DNA of 64,000 nt from Viscum album (GCA_963277665.1 OY728122.1:1541586868-1541650867); one strand, 5' to 3'; shown: positions 47,512 to 61,049, numbered from the stretch's first letter. A program made the numbers and translations. Notes: generated by a model from the letters alone, not told the origin.

Positions 47512-48690
47512 TGGACATGGATGTAGAAAAGAGTGGCCAAGTTCGTTTCACGATGCCTCACCTGCTAGCATGGGAAGGCTGAGCATCACATGTCCGCAGG
47601 ATTGGACCAACCACTTGAGGTACCATAGTGGAAATGTGATGGAATATCGATGCATTTCGTGACATGGTTACCATACATGTCCAATGGCCACAATTCTATT
47701 TGGGTGATCATTTATTAACATAACATGTCATCTCACATCCTACACATATAAGAGCAGGGATCAGTAGAGTTTATGGGATGACTCTACATTCCGGAGATAG
47801 TGTGGATTCACAAGGTGGCTTCGAGGATCATCTCAGACTGTGAAGCACACTTTACATGCATGTTTTGGAAGAGATTAAATGAGGTGTTCAGGACTCAACT
47901 GCACATGAGCACTATATTTCACCCTCAGACAGATGTTTAGATATAGTGGACCGTATAGACCATGGGGGACATGATTCATGCTATTTTCCTTGAGTTTGGT
48001 CATAGTTGGGAGGACCACCTACCACTGGTGGAGTTTTCCTACAACAAAAGATATCACTCCACATTTAGCTTGGAATTGTTTGAGTCCTTGTATGGATGGC
48101 CATTATTATTAACTCTATACTAGATAGACCTAGAACAGTTAGCACTCATGGGTACAGGTTTGGTATGGGATACCATTGAGAAGGTGGAAATCATCCAATA
48201 GCGGATGATGACTACACCGAGTGGGAAGAAATATTATGTTAATAGGAGATGGATACCCTTGGAGTTCTAGGAGAGATACCATGTGTTCCTTTAGGTCTCA
48301 CCTTAAATCGCATTGTCGAGATTTGGTTGAGGCATCAAGTTATCTCTGAGGAACATCAGACCTTTTAATTTTCTTAGTAGATATGGAGAGGTGGTGTAAT
48401 TCCTAGATATTCCCCCATATATTCAATGGGTTCACTATTTATTTCACATGTCACAGATGAGGAGGTACATGCATGACCCATCACACGTCATCTACTAGAA
48501 TGAGGTAAACATTGATGATGAGGTGATGTTTGTGATGTTCTCGGTGGTGACAGAGGATCGACAAGAGTAGGACCATTGTGGATGATCAATTCCTCTTGTG
48601 CGCATTTGGTGGCACCAAATGGAATTTCAGGAAAGCACATGGGAGTGGGAGGCTCGGATTCATGCTCAGTACCCCCATTTGTTTGTTTAG
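47512..48690 (+). pseudogene. Integrase pseudogene of element C with chromodomain-like tail
   Basis: One frame, with a few shifts and stops, covers nearly the whole integrase. The zinc domain end R-V-A-K-F-V-S-R-C-L-T-C lies at ~47,530-47,566. Then W-K-C-D-G-I-S-M-H-F-V-T-W-L-P near 47,626 (family WKWDxISMDFVTGLP; catalytic D changed to H), F-H-P-Q-T-D near 47,920, W-E-D-H-L-P-L-V-E-F-S-Y-N-K near 48,010-48,050, and D-P-S-H-V-I near 48,480. The tail F-Q-E-S-T-W-E-W-E-A-R-I-H-A-Q-Y-P-H-L-F-V ends at TAG 48,688-48,690, a natural stop position for Tekay pol. The purine run and the LTR follow within 30 bases, as expected. Confidence 0.85.
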
Positions 48691-48714
48691 CCTTGTTTTG
48701 GCTTACGAGAATGT

Positions 48715-48735
48715 GAAGCCCAAAGGGGGGGGTAA
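48715..48735 (+). other. Polypurine tract of element C
   Basis: AAAGGGGGGGGTAA directly before the 3' LTR start TGTAATGTCCC at 48,736; primes plus-strand DNA synthesis. Confidence 0.85.
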
Positions 48736-51457
48736 TGTAATGTCCCAGAATTTCTGTGCAATATTTTTGAAAATTATATGGGATTATTCTGAGATAAGAA
48801 ATTATGAGAGAACCTAATTCTGAGGCCCATTGAGCTTGTAAAATAATTTTGAACTTTTTTATGTTTATTTATGTAAACATACGAGTTGGTTTTTCTATCT
48901 TGTAAAATGGTACACAGATCAAAAATCTGTGGGCACTTTTGATCTCAGAATGTCGAGATTCACCTAGAGAGGACCTAACTTCTACTGACAATGGTTGAAT
49001 AGAAATGTTAGTTTTTATACATTTCAGAAAAAAAATAAAATAACTTATAAAGATATTTTATTTTGGTTTTCGAAACTGTTGAGTGGCGGATTGAAGCGTT
49101 GTGGTGTGGGGATGAGGTAAATTAAATGAATCCCATTAATGGATCATTTTATTACAACATAATGATGAATTAAATTAAGCATAATAGATAAGTTTTTTCA
49201 TAAATTAAACAATGTAATGATGAGACCACACAACGTAACCAAAATGTTTCTATATGATTTCTTTTAATGGGTAAACACATTGGAGTGTTATGAATTAGAG
49301 GGTGGAAATTTCTCTCACGAAGTGATGTTGAGAAATCTCTCCAACAATTAATGACAAACACCATATGATTGTTAATGACTTCAACACATCTTGAAGAACG
49401 AGACTAGGGATGGAAGAACACCTTCTAGATATTGATTATTTGCTAGAGGACCACTTTAACATTGAACTACATCGAGGCATGGGTTTAATTGTTTTAAGTT
49501 TTCCCCATTATTATGCTAAAACATCAAACATGGATCAATCCATGAATAGGTTGATCTGTGATTAATGTGTTCTTGTGGAAAGGTGTATTCCTTGGAGTTT
49601 TTGCACAAGTATTGATTATTATCTAATAGAACTGTGATCCCAAGCCTCCCCCTATTTTTAAACATTTAATGCAGAGGGATCGCTTCGACATGAATGAGGC
49701 TCGACCCCCTTCGCCTTGGGCATTATTTTTGGATGGGAATTCAAATTGGTGGCAAGGAAAATTCTAGGCCTTATAAGGAAAGGAAAAACCCCATTGAGGT
49801 CAGAGGAATAGGAATGACAAAGAACATACAACTAGTGGGGACAAGGTGGTCTGTGGTAGAGCCTGATGATGGTGGCCCGCGGTAGTGGCCATGAGCTAGA
49901 GGCTGTGTTCCATGATTTCACACTGGGAAGAGCATTGTGGCCGGTTCGGGCTATGGTAGTGTGGTAGGAGTAGACAACCTACTTTCTGGTGGCTGGTGGT
50001 GGGAGGAAATGGCCACCCAACTATGTTAGTGCAACACAGACATGACACCCAGCAATATCACATGTGACAAGCCACAGTCAACCAATCACGGTGGATGCAC
50101 ATGCCCTTTGGACCACACACTGAGCGAGGGGGAGCCGGACTTGTCATCCAGATGCATCTCAACCATGAGGAACTACTCTACCTATAGTGGACAGGGCAGA
50201 GAGATGATTGTTCCAGTGGGGCGGGTCGAACCCACGGTCGAACGGTCCCGTGGCCAACAGGACAGACCAAACCCAGACCCAACCAAACCCTTTTTGGTTA
50301 AACATAAATATCTTTAAAACCAAGAATTTGATAGATGATCCTTTTGTGGTGTTGGAACCCTCCCAATAAGAATTCTCTTTTGGAATAATCTATGGAGGAT
50401 TTTGTTGTAGTTGAAATTCAACGAAGGGGTTTTGGATCGGTTCTCCTGGAATCAAGCGTACTACATGCAGAAACCATGTGGATGGATGAGACCTAAAGAC
50501 TGCTGATAAGGAACCTAGTGTGGATCAGCCACTATGGCCTAGTGGGAAGCGACTTCTGCGTGACCCTACATGCCCAAGGTGGGGAGAGGCCCTGTGTGAC
50601 CTGGCAGAACCACGGTACTCGACAGGAGGAGTACCTCAGTATGGCCTTGGTGGGATGTAGCTTCAGTGTGACCCAACATTCCCATGATTGGGATCGACTT
50701 CTGTGTGACCTAACTTACCCATGGTACTCATCATGGATGACTACCACAGTAGTCCCTGTATAGTGGGGATTGTCTTCTGTGAGACTTAGCAAGCCCATTA
50801 TACACATTGAGGGGAATTTCTTCAGCAGGAAAAGGTTTTCAATGATATGACTAATCGTCCTACTTTCCTTCTCTAGGATATAACTAGTGTGAGCTATCTT
50901 GCTTCATGATCAAGCATTGTGGCTTGTTTTTGGATTGTAATGTGGTATTTCATTATTATATTTGGTTCACTACTGAGTATTTTGTTACTCACCCCTGCAC
51001 GGGCTTTGCCCACACGTGTTGTGTATGGTGCAGACGAATGACGCCTTAACGGAGGACTTGGTAGTCTAGGACTCATGGGTTCTTAGTGAGAATTGGAAGG
51101 TGGGTTACACTTCTATGGATTCTCATAGCTACTCTACACTTACCCATCATGTGGAGTTTCCAGTGGATGAATTTTGACATTTTCCTTGTACTTTCTTGTT
51201 TTCAGTTTATCATTTCTTGGATTTGTATTCTAGCCCATTTAACCTATAGTTTTTATATTTACTCAGTGGGTTTTTAGTTTCATGTATGTTTACCTTTCTA
51301 TCATTGGGACCTGGTTGTGTGTACGTGTGTATATGCACTCAGGAAAATTCCTCCCACTTACAGGTTGATTCCTTTAGCACTAGTCACCAACCCCAATCAT
51401 TTGTGAGGCAGACTTGGGGTATGTCATGACATGGGCCCCATGGGACAGGTTATGACA
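48736..51457 (+). repeat. 3' LTR of element C
   Basis: 2.72 kb, begins TGTAATGTCCCAGAATTTCT and ends TATGACA at 51,457. Homologous to 44,627-47,378 throughout, including the G+C-rich core (about 49,850-50,300) and the direct-repeat cluster (50,538-50,800). Confidence 0.9.
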
Positions 51458-51462
51458 AAAAA

Positions 51463-53570
51463 CATGTTTCGGTTTAATTTTTTTCATTGATGTTTTCTTC
51501 TATATTTGTATAATATTTATCCCCTCAAATCCATCAGTTGTATCATATCCTATTCTATTTTGTTTGGATTTATTTTCCAAATGAATGAAAAAAATTAAAA
51601 AGAATTCTTCCACAACCATGATGAAGAAATCTTCTAAATGGATATGTTTTTTAACATATCCCAACCCATTATATAATATGTAAAAAATGGTGTAGTTCTA
51701 TAATAGTTTTAAGACCATGTCATGGTTTATGGGAAACATATGTGGAAATATTTATACAAAAACATATCATTTTCTTGATATCACTGTAACGTGGTTCATA
51801 TGTCACTATGACATGTTTGGAAGCATTAAAAGGATATAACACATCATAGTGGATATCAATAAGCATGGATTGTTGTGTGACTATGGAAAAAATATTTTTT
51901 CTATATCGAAAACATTCATGTTTTTTATTGTGACCAAAGAGAAAAATAGTTTCCTTAAAATTTTAATAGTTTATATAAAACATGATTTTATAAGAGAAAT
52001 AAATAATATTATATCCATAATATCCTTATTTGAAATGATAATTACAATGGTAATCCCCATGGAAATAGTTTTCATTCTAAGCATAACCACAACATAGTCT
52101 TGTTACAAAACAGTCATGGTTTGTTGAATTTTAAATAAATTTAATATTTTTAACATTCATGAAAACCTTTGTCAACAAGATCCGACCAGGCCAATGCCAA
52201 ATAAAAGGGGTTATTTATATTAATCCAAAACCATGTTGTTATATGTGATCTAGGTTTAATGTCAATTTACAAGGTGAATAAGTTATAAAGTATTTATAAA
52301 TTATAAAATAATATGGAGTACAACTGATTTTATATTGATTTTTGAATTATTCATAAATGAGAATATAAAATATGTATATTTTAATTTCTTATTTAGATAA
52401 AAATAATCTTAATTTTATGTAATGTATTTACATAAAATATAAAATTTTTATATTATTATAAATGTTTGAAAAATAGCCCATATTTTGACATATGAAGGAG
52501 TTTATATTAATTACCATGTACATTGATAATATGAATGAGTTAATAGTAAAATTAATTGGATATTTTTATGTATATTTATTTTATAGAGTGTATATAAGGA
52601 TAATTAAATTATATAGTTTTTATAATTTCATATTTGTGAATTATTTTAAAATATTGTATCTCATGTCTAAATTTAGGAAACATTCATTAATTTAGTTTGT
52701 TACTTGTATATCAGTTCATTGATATGTTTTTTCATATTATTAATTCCTATATTCTTTAGTTTAAATATGTTTAAACTACTTATTTAAATTTACATAAATC
52801 AATTTAATAAGTTACATTCTAGTATGGTAATTGATTTCAATTTCTTGAAATCTTGAATTTGGTTTGTTCATGAGTTTTGTGATTGAATTTTATGGTTGAT
52901 TATAATTTATACATATTATTTTATTGAATTATGATGAAATTGAAGTATGTATTGAGTAATAGTCAATGGGTAGTGGGAATTCGTGTTGGACTACTCAATG
53001 ATCTATGGGTTTATTCCTTAATCAGAAAAGTGGGGGTTTGTTAATTGTCTCGTAACTCTTGATCGTGTTGGGATATTTTATTTCATGTGATTCTAAGTAT
53101 TGAAATGAAAAGGATTAATGTAACATATTAAAATGATGTATTTAGATATTTGTAAATATAATTTTTTTCATTTCTTTTAGAGGCACATGTTATGGTTTGT
53201 GTAAATAATTACATATCTATCTGTTTTGAACTTATTGAATTGGTAGAAAAAATTTAGATTCAAAAATTAAAACATTAAAATCAAGCATACATGTAAAGGT
53301 AATACATGATACAACATGGTTATATTAAAATCCCTTAAAAAGAAAAAATGTTAAGTTATTTTAAACGAAACAATTTTCATGACCACGATCATCTGACCAT
53401 ATAGATCTTCCAAAACAAGATCCATAATATTATCTTGTGTAAGGAAATAAGATCATAGGTGACCCTAATAGGATTATATTCCCAGTTTTGACATATAATT
53501 TAGGTAATATTTAGATAGGAATCACAAATATGATTAGGATACTAGAGGAAGATACTTGAGTTTATCCATA
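51463..53570. other. A+T-rich sequence without recognisable features
   Basis: No conserved frame, LTR pair or domain is seen. The short frames at 51,849-52,097 and 52,492-52,695 are low-complexity and look like chance. Confidence 0.5.
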
Positions 53571-54020
53571 TGATGGATATACGTAAAGAATTATCTTCTC
53601 AACAAGTAGAGGTCTTATATGATATGGTTAACATGATTTTCTACCCAAATAGCCATGCGATGGAATGAACACAAAAGAAACAAAAAAAACATTGGTAATT
53701 ATGGATCTTGGCCCACTAAATCATATTATGAAAAATTTACAAGGGGTTATCAATTTATTTAAAGTATATTTAATTAATGTCCTCAATAATGAATGTAAAA
53801 CATGATACTCATCAAAAAAGACTTTAGTTATCGATAAAATGGAATAATCATTATCAAATAGGTCACTGATATCAATATTATAAAATGAGATGCTTAAATG
53901 AAGCAACTTCAAAAATTAGTACATAAATTTAACAGTCATCCTTTGGAAAGAATCAATTTTATATATGTTGGAAAAACATCTTCCAAATTAACTAGTTGTC
54001 TATATTGTTCAAAAAGTGAC
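53570..54020 (+). pseudogene. Possible Ty1/copia gag-protease scrap
   Basis: On the plus strand, L-S-S-Q-Q-V-E-V-L-Y near 53,598-53,630 is followed by I-M-D-L-G-P-L-N-H-I near 53,700-53,730. The latter lines up with the copia protease motif ILDSGATNHM. Near 53,930-54,000 H-K-F-N-S-H-P-L-E-R-I and S-C-L-Y-C recall the H-C pre-integrase zinc domain. The spacing between the last two fits, but frames change and much is missing. A weak call; it could be chance in A+T-rich DNA. Confidence 0.3.
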
Positions 54021-55074
54021 TCTTAATTATTTTGATATCTATATAAATATTTAGTAACGGTTTAAAAGGAATTAATAAAATATATGACAATTATATAAAC
54101 CTTAGTATCCACTCTTTTTTTCACAATGATTGAATATGTTAATAAATTTATGTGACTAGGAATTAATTTTAAGACTAGATTTTATTATGGAATTCATATA
54201 AGAATTATTTTTTGAAAGGTTATAAAAATATGAATAACTTTCATAAAAACATGCCCAATTTGCTCAAAAAATTTTAGGATAGTTGATTTGGAGATTTATA
54301 TATAGAATATACATGTATGTCTAAAATACAAAAGGGTAATGGTTTAAGACAAAGAAAGAAAATTGGATGGTCCAATTTTTATCCTTGGTAATTGAAACAA
54401 AAAATAAGTGTCATGAATGGGGTATCCTTTTTCGGAATTATCATTATAGTAATTATTTATTTTATTTTTAAGGGGTAGTCATAAAAAATTTACATTAAAA
54501 ACAGGTTTAAAATATATATTAGAGTTCAAAAATAAATAAGGATTTTTGGATAGAGCTTAAAACATGAATTCATGTGATGATGTAAACATTGTTACATGAA
54601 TGAGTTGGATGAAATGTTTTTCTTTAAAATATAAATTAGATTATAATCATGTTTTTGTATTCTCATATTTTTTCCTCTTATGTGATAAAAGGTTTTATTA
54701 TAAATAATGGTTTTTATAAATAATACATAATGAATTTTTGAATCCCATGGTTATGATTGATCTAATTATTTTTCCATTCTTGAAATGGAGATAAGTATAA
54801 AAAAAATTTATTGATAAATGATTTTATCCATGATATTTTGTTAAAATATGAATAAAAGAGTTAACACCACTACTAGAAATATGGCCTTTAATATAGCTCA
54901 AATTGTATATTGTTACTAAAAAAACACTGATTACTATAGCACATCTAAAAGAACTAGGATTTTATCTATTCTAGAAAATAATAGATAATGGAACACTATA
55001 TTAGTGCTAAAAAATCCTTGAGAAAAGGTTCCTTTAATAGTGATGTTTCTAGCACAAAAAAAGGGGAATAATAA
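54021..55074. other. A+T-rich sequence without recognisable features
   Basis: Nothing supported here; it borders the LTR end of element D, with AATAA (55,070-55,074) as a possible target duplication whose partner would lie beyond the window. Confidence 0.5.
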
Positions 55075-57961
55075 TGTAATATAAATTGACCTTATCCTTT
55101 TACACATACTAATATTGTATTTAAGCATAATTAAACATCAAATAACTAGCCAAGGATCATAAAGGCTAGTGTCTTAGAAGATTAGTAAAATATTTAAACA
55201 TGATGAAACCAAATTAAAAAAAATATTTTATATAATCCTCATAAATAGATCCTAAATCCATTGAGCCCTTATATCTACATAGTATAACATAGGGAATACA
55301 TGAACCAAAAGGATTATCTATAACCCCAGTAAGAAAATAAGATTAGTAATATAAGGAATTAAATGATGACATAAAGGAATGATACATGATTAAACATAAT
55401 GAAGAATAATATGTATAACATGGGAACATATAAACAAGAAATCAAATGAATTTTTTGATAACATATAACATGATTCAAGGCTATATGCCAGGATCTGGTG
55501 GGAAAAGATTCATAAAGGAATCAGGTCAACTATATATCTAAACATGACGTTTCAAGAGACTAAAAATTACCAAAAGTAATAAATCACTATCTAGGATCAC
55601 CCATAGTAAAATTTCTAGGAATATGTGTGCTTCATGATGAATCATACATAAGGAACAAAACATAATCATAAGAGTTACCCATGAAAATAAATTGGTATCA
55701 TTATCTTGTCAAAAGGAATAACATAAGGGAATATTAAAATAGTGTCCCAAGAAGAAAGGATTTAAATCGTAAATGGAAATTAGTAAGTGAACAAAGTTCA
55801 TGATAATGAATATTAATGTCAAACTGAAGTGAATTCATGTAAAATAGTGTCTAAGAAACTTATTAAATAAAACGTTTTAGTGCGGTTTATGGAAAGTATG
55901 TAAGATTCATTAAAATTAATAAGGCATAATTGTTTGTATAAAACCATATATGAACCTAGATATTTTTTTGATAAAATGAGTGAAATTAGAAAATTAATGG
56001 TGGATTGAATAATATAATGGATAGAACATGAAAATGGGTAATAAATTATGAAGTTCCCTATATTTGGGTTTGCTTATCGAGAAGAATTGAGAATGGAACC
56101 ACTTTAAAACATGTATTTACAGACAAAAGATGCATGATATGATCTGAATACATGATTTTGGAACATATAAACATGACATAGAAATACTAAATAAAAAATA
56201 AAAAATAAATAAATTGGGGTAAAGAGATATAAAGTGTAACCAGAAAGGAAACTAGATGTTAGGTAAGAATCCCTTACCTAATGTCTGAAATTGTTCTGCA
56301 CTTCATCTTAATGCCCTAGATAATCTGATTACATAGATTAATTAATTAATTCAAAACCATTTAAAAATTTATTTTATTAATTATATTTTTATTATGTTCA
56401 TTTATGGATATTTTGAATCATTTAAAGATATAATTTCAACATTTAGGAGCATTAGTTGCCTTTGTTTTCATGATATGTTACTTTTATAGTTGTGTGTAAA
56501 ATAATGTAAAATGGAAATAATTCTCCAAATTGGAATTATTGGTTATTAATGTTCATCCATAAGTATAAATTATTATATATATTTCACCTGGTTATATGGT
56601 ATAACGATGAATCATTAGATAAGACATTAGTGGTAATCATTTAGATTATTATAGTGGTTTTTTATAACAACGAACTCATTTTGTTTTATCCATTATTATT
56701 ATGTAAATATATTATTCTTAGAACATAAAAGGGATATAATATAAATTTTACAATCTGTTTCTACCATTATAAATGTTTTAAGACCAGTATTGATGTCGGT
56801 AAATTAAAATGAAAACTTATCATTCTTGAAGGTGATAAAATAACACCACATGAATGATGTTTCTATTTTTAGAATAAAATGGGAGAGGAGAAGTGGTTTG
56901 ATTATAGATTTTCCAATTAGTATAATAAAATTAAATCATATATAAATTTCTATATTTATCATGCCACTTACATGATGAGTGGTTAATAAAGAATAATAAA
57001 AAGAAAATAAGTTGAAAATAAATAAAATAAAACAAACCGGATTTTACCTCTTGAATTCCTCCTCATTGAGAACATCCTCAGGGAAAACTTTTTAGCCTTT
57101 TATGAGACCAAGGGCTCCTAGATCTGTGTAAGGGTCTTAGGAAGATATTTTTTAACAATTTTTAAAATGATTAAAATTTGAGGGGTGTCAGGTAGAGAGG
57201 TGGTGATGGTGGTATTTATAGTGGAGGAGAGGAGTGTTTTCTAATTGTTTTATTCATTGTTTTATTATGTTTCTTCAAGACTATGAATAATTGGAGAATA
57301 ATCTGAAAAATATTAATATAATTAAGGATAGTTTGATATTTTGGGCATAAATCAACCATAAATCATCTATTACTCTATAATTATTTTATTCAGCTTTTAT
57401 CATAAATTATTTTATTTTACTATTCACAGAAAAACATGTATTTTAGAAAATTCCAAAAAAATTACCCTATCCATTTTTCGACCTATAGAATATAAAAATG
57501 AACTATATTTAATAAAAATAATGTTTAAACATGATAAATATATATTTTAAATAAATATCATCATATTAGTTTAAAAATACCATTTTTAAAATTATAACGG
57601 ATTTTGTAACACTTTGAAAAATTAATTAAGGTCTTATAAAATTATCTGGTAATCATAAGATAAAAAATATTAATTTTTGAATATATTTTGTGGAAATAAA
57701 CTTTATATTAAAACATTATGTCAATTGTAATTTTGAAAATAAGAAGTTATGTTTTATAAAAATATCTCACATAATTAATAATTTCAAAAACATTTATTTA
57801 CTTATACTGTGATATAATTATTTCATATTTTTAGGTATAATATGCCTAATTTTTTTATACTTTTATAGCAGAGGTTACTATTATATTATCTAGTTTACTA
57901 TTTATAAGGTCCATATTATTATTCCAAAGGTCGAGTTATTATTTCATTGGTATATGTTACA
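55075..57961 (-). repeat. 3' LTR of element D
   Basis: On the minus strand it begins TGTAACATATACC (57,961) and ends TTACA (55,075), 2.89 kb. Its last ~900 bases match 63,113-64,000: TTTTACACAT, AATTAAACATCAAAT, AAGGAT, AACATGACGT and GGAATAT blocks in the same order. A less A+T-rich patch at 57,040-57,240 holds TATTTATAGTGGAGG on the plus strand. Confidence 0.75.
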
Positions 57962-58089
57962 AAAAATCAATAAATTATTATGATTTCATTAATTTTTCAT
58001 TTATAATATTTGTTCGGTGTTCTTTGTTTGAGTTTATTTAATTTACACGTTATGAAAGAATTATAAGAAGGGAAATTTATTTGATAAGT

Positions 58090-59540
58090 GTTTTGGGACA
58101 TTTTTCTATGTTGAGAACAAGTATGGCTACTTCTTTTTCATTTCTTCCTTAGGTTCCTTTGTTGCCTCTTCATACATATGGTTATTCTACAATACATTGA
58201 CAAGTTAAGTATTATTTTTTCATAGAACATTATCCCTATGATCCAAGATCATCACTAGCTATTCCTTGTATGTGAGATAATTTTCTAGCTGTACCACCTC
58301 TGAATTTAGTACATGTGAGGGATGTGATATGTACTTCTTAAAGAGGGATATGTGAAATATATCATGTACTTGAGAAATAATTGGTGTAATTACTAGTGGA
58401 TTGTCCACAGATCCAACAAGATCAATAATCTCAAAGGTACCAATGTACCTGGGACTGAACATTATTTTCTTGTTAAATCTCATGATCCTATTCCATGGAG
58501 ATATGCAGTTGAATACCAATTCTCCAATATTAATCTCAAGGTATCATAGATTATTTTATGTATAGATCATTTGTGAACTTTGGGCTATCTTGATGTGATG
58601 TTTATTGGTTTTAAGCTTCTATAGAATTTCATCGACCATTTTAGGTCATAACTACTTGCATTTTCTGACATCATCCCAACATTTTAGTGTTCTACATCTT
58701 TTCACATAAAGAGATTCATAAAGAGCCATTTGGATGATCGAGTTGAAATTATTATTATATGATAATTTGAACAGTGGTAGATGTTGGTCGCATCCTCCTT
58801 TGAAATCTGTAGAAAATTCTGTCAACAAGTCCTTTAGTGTTTGACTCATTTGCTAATATTTTATACTAGTTTGAGGATGATAGGTTAAACCGAAGTTTAG
58901 CTTAGTGGTTAATGCGTGATGAAGACTTTTCCAGAACTTGGAGATGAATCTATGATCTTAATCAAATAAAATCTACCGGGGTACTTCATGTTGCATGACC
59001 ACTTCTATGATATATATCCATAGATGTTTATCTATTGAGAAAATCATCCCGAATTACGATTATTTTTGATATCTTTTTAAGAGGATCCATATCCACCCAT
59101 ATAACATTGTTTCCTATAGATGTATTTGGATGTACAATAAAAAAATCTATGGTGATATCTCCCCACTTACATGTTGTTAAGGGTAATGGTTGAATCATCC
59201 CTTTATACTTTTTCCTTTCATCCTTCACTTACTAACATTCTAGACACTTTGATGTATATTCATCAATATCCATTTTCATAATGTCTCACCAACAATTCTC
59301 ACAGAGACCTCGATACATCGTTGTACTCCCTAGGTCTATAGAGAAGTTTGATCTATGTTTGTCATTTAGAAGTTCCTTTTTTATCATTGGATCACATGGT
59401 ACATATAGTCATGACCCAAATCTCTCAACTCCTTCTTGGATTTCCTTATTATCATGGCTTCCACCTTCCTCTGAATTTCAACATCATTTCTTTAACCATC
59501 ATTTATTTTCTCTATAATTGATGGTTGATAAATTATTTAT
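58090..59540 (-). pseudogene. Integrase pseudogene of element D with chromodomain-like tail
   Basis: Minus-strand pieces in order: K-W-G-D-I-T-I-D-F-F near 59,160-59,130 (core start, family KWExITMDFV), D-Q-H-L-P-L-F-K-L-S-Y-N-N-N near 58,780-58,745, A-L-Y-E-S-L-Y near 58,718, F-S-P-R-Y-I-G-T-F-E-I-I near 58,460-58,425, and V-H-D-I-F-H-I-S-L-F-K-K-Y near 58,370-58,330. The tail M-I-L-D-H-R-D ... E-E-A-T-K-E-P-K-E-E-M-K-K-K-x-P-Y-L-F near 58,250-58,105 is the chromodomain-like end. Three frames are used. Confidence 0.8.
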
Positions 59541-60140
59541 GACGTTCCTTCATTAATGATTCCCATTCCCATGCTTTTCAAGTCTAATAAGATTTGATTA
59601 TTTTGTATTCTCATCAATGATAAAGATATTGGATCATTTCTACATAGAGAATCCATTACCTTATTTTTCAAACCCTTATTGTAGTGGATTGAGCAGTCAT
59701 AATCCTTGATGAGCTCTAACCATATTATCTAGAGAATATTACTCTCATTTTGTATGAATATATATTTGGTACTCTTGTGATCAGTATATATCACACACTT
59801 CATTGCATAAATATAATTCTGTTAGATTTTTAATGTAATGATCAAAGATACCAACTCTATATCGTTCATGGGATTGTTTTTCTCATGAATTATCTAATGT
59901 ATTTAGGCCTAGGTTATCACATTATCATTTTTCATTTGTAGACAACCTAATACCTTATTTGAAGCATTGTTTTACACCACAAAGAGTTAATCACTTATTA
60001 GAAGTGTGAGAATTGGTGTAGTGACAAGCCACGTTTTTGTCTCTTTAAAGCCTTATTCACATTCATTGGTCTACAAAAACATTTCTTGCTTCCGAGTCGG
60101 CTTGGATATTAGGTTTGAAAATCATGATAAGTTCCTCACA
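59540..60140 (-). pseudogene. RNase H region of element D
   Basis: It fills the place between RT and integrase with about the right length. I did not resolve its motifs securely; it is placed by order. The forward frame at 59,281-59,517 is a shadow. Confidence 0.4.
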
Positions 60141-60990
60141 AATTTCTGGTAGTACTAGATATACCATGGAAGTTGTGGATATCCATTATAGATATTGGTC
60201 TATTCCACTCTTTGATTGCATTTGTCTTATCAGGGTCCACATATATCCCTTTTCTGGGTATTACATGTCATAAGAATGATACTTCCTCCATTAAAAACTC
60301 ACAATTTCTATAATTTTCATACAGTTTATCCCTTCACAATGATTCAATTATAGTAAAAATATTCTCCTCATCTTCCTCCTTACTGTTATAGTATATTAGA
60401 ATATAATTAATAAATACTACCCCAAATAGGTCAAGATAATCACTGAAGTCTCTATTCCTTAAGTCCATGAAAATTTCTGGTGCATTAGTGAGTTTTAAGT
60501 GAATCACTATGAACTCATAGTATCCATTCCTTATTTTAAAGGAATTCCTAAAAATATATTCCTTCCTCACATTTAATTAGAGATATCTCAACCAACAGTC
60601 CACCATAAAAAAATAATTGTCCCCACATAGCTAATCAAGTAAGTCATCAATCTGTGGAAGGGGATACCATTTATTTATCATGATTTTGTTGAGATCAATA
60701 TAAACAATTTAGAGGCACATTGATTCGTCCTTATTGTTGATGAAGAGGAATGGGCACCCCATTGTGAAGCACTCGGGTGTATAAAACCCTTGTCTAGATT
60801 ATCATGTAACTGCTTATTTAGTTATTCTAACTCAAAAGTGGCTATTATATACGGTGTCATTGATATAGGAAAAAAAATAAGAATAAGTTCAATTGAGAAC
60901 ATAACCTCTCAATCAGGAGGAAGGCCATGAAATATTTCAGGGAAGACATTAGTGTAATCCCTCATGGTGGGCATGTATTCAAGCATGATT
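60140..60990 (-). pseudogene. Reverse transcriptase pseudogene of element D, catalytic motif changed
   Basis: Minus strand: V-F-P-E-I-F-H-G-L-P-P near 60,940, then L-D-K-G-F-I-H-P-S-A-S-Q-W-G-A near 60,790-60,750. The frame 60,570-60,334 gives N-G-Y-Y-E-F-I-V-I-H-L-K-L-T-N-A-P-E-I-F-M-D-L (family YGHYEFxVMPFGLTNAPAxFMDLM) and V-V-F-I-N-Y-I-L-I-Y at 60,388-60,420, where the family has VVFIDDILIY. Both aspartates are replaced (Asn, Tyr), so it has no polymerase activity. Confidence 0.85.
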
Positions 60991-61049
60991 ATCTCATTTG
61001 TATTAGTAATTGAAGCTTGATATGATTTCTCTTATAGAAACATTATCCA

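Larger units (their letters stand above)
44627..51457 (+). mobile_element. Element C: complete-ended, internally deleted Ty3/gypsy (Tekay-like) retrotransposon
   Basis: 6.83 kb: LTR 44,627-~47,378, interior 47,379-48,735, LTR 48,736-51,457. The ends are TGTAATGT and TATGACA. A primer site (TGGTATAAGAGG, iMet type), a purine run and AAAAA duplications are all in place. The interior keeps only a short gag-like start and integrase; protease, RT and RNase H are gone, so it could move only with a helper. The LTRs differ at many positions (about one in five in the first 60 bases), so insertion is ancient. Intact ends and lost pol make it the best-defined single element here. Confidence 0.9.
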
